From: Actinomycetota bacterium | GTDB lineage: Bacteria; Actinomycetota; Actinomycetes; Actinomycetales; Microbacteriaceae | Direction: 5' to 3' | DNA: 5,753 nucleotides | NCBI GenBank assembly: GCA_009704155.1 | Contig: WLES01000065.1 | Location: 1 to 5,753 of the forward strand | Part shown: positions 5,450-5,753 of the stretch, piece by piece | Layout of the letters: each line of letters begins with the position of its first letter | Position numbering within the stretch: position 1 is the first letter of the stretch | Program-made: the position numbers and the translations under genes | The notes under the pieces: model-generated | The model's input: the letters and a program-made list of their open reading frames with translations, nothing else | The model's database searches: none | What the model was told of the DNA's origin: nothing

Positions 5450-5753
5450 CTAGGCGCGCGAGCGGCGGCGAACCGCCACCACTGCAACACCCGCGATCAG
5501 CAGGCCGAGACCTGCCCAGAGCGACGAGGTGTCTGCTCCGGTGTCCGCGAGGTCCTCATCGGGAGCAGGTCCCCAGTTGATAACGTTCGCGCCATCAGGA
5601 AGCCCCGCGGCAAGACGACCGCTGAATGAATTGAACTCAGCCGAGTTGGTGACAACTACGTCACCATTTGATTCCGCATCGGCAACTGAATCAAATCGGC
5701 CAGGGTTGTATCCGAGCGTGTTGAGGTGAGCCGGATCCCAGCCCGTGAAGTAG
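5450..5753 (-). CDS. Cell-wall-anchored surface protein, C-terminal fragment with LADTG sorting signal (5' end outside window)
   Basis: The frame is open to the right edge and ends with TAG at 5452-5450, leaving 100 visible residues. The end of the protein is a complete sortase signal: LADTG (visible residues 68-72, bases 5537-5551), a short linker, a hydrophobic segment (about 78-94) and a basic tail RRRSRA. In actinobacteria LAxTG rather than LPxTG is the preferred motif of class E sortases, so covalent attachment to peptidoglycan by such an enzyme is likely; no sortase gene is in the window. The preceding 60 or so residues (beginning YFTGWDPAHLNTLGYNPGRF) are Asn/Asp/Gly-rich and look extracellular, but I do not recognise a domain. 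A Pro/Asp/Glu spacer (PAPDEDLADTG) leads into the signal. A terminator hairpin follows the stop. What the exported part does cannot be told from this fragment. Confidence 0.88.
   Translation of the reverse strand, partial: YFTGWDPAHLNTLGYNPGRFDSVADAESNGDVVVTNSAEFNSFSGRLAAGLPDGANVINWGPAPDEDLADTGADTSSLWAGLGLLIAGVAVVAVRRRSRA

Noticed and set aside
5185..5490. A 102-codon N-terminal extension of the radA frame
   Set aside because: It runs through the tRNA-Ser gene and its terminator, and RadA proteins start just before the zinc finger, as the ATG at 5184 gives.
5260..5580. Plus-strand open frames across the tRNA-Ser gene and terminators
   Set aside because: They translate a tRNA, two hairpins and the antisense of the LADTG gene; composition is Arg/Pro/Gly-rich and not protein-like.

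Overview
The window looks like chromosomal DNA from a moderately GC-rich actinobacterium, most likely a Microbacteriaceae-type organism. This is inferred from the ClpC and RadA sequences, from two genes with a TAnnnT box just before the ATG and no convincing ribosome binding site (typical of actinobacterial leaderless genes), and from a LAxTG-type (sortase E-like) cell-wall anchor. I see no phage, transposon, CRISPR or other mobile signature. The region reads as ordinary core chromosome with a few lineage-specific genes of unknown function.

Layout. Positions 2-1330 (+) hold the C-terminal half of clpC, the Hsp100 unfoldase of the ClpCP protease; its start lies upstream of the window. A short gap leads to 1408-1983 (+), a single-pass membrane protein with an extracellular domain carrying four cysteines, of unknown function. 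The intergenic stretch 1984-2174 contains two inverted repeats and probably the promoter of the next unit. That unit is a two-gene operon: a 65-residue protein (2175-2372), with the clearest Shine-Dalgarno seen in the window, overlaps by four bases a 500-residue cytoplasmic TPR-like helical-repeat protein (2369-3871).

On the opposite strand, radA (3868-5184, -) converges on the TPR gene, and the two stop codons share the tetranucleotide TTAG. Divergent from radA is a tRNA-Ser(CGA) gene (5259-5348, +) followed by a strong intrinsic terminator. A second hairpin (5406-5433) serves a minus-strand gene that enters from the right edge. Only its last 100 codons are visible (5450-5753), encoding a surface protein that ends in LADTG, a membrane segment and a basic tail.

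ClpC (protein quality control) and RadA (recombination and repair) are both stress-related housekeeping genes, but nothing in the sequence ties them into one pathway. The parts least explained by known biology are the small-protein/TPR pair, the cysteine-bearing membrane protein and the truncated LADTG surface protein. I do not see clear evidence for a wholly new system.
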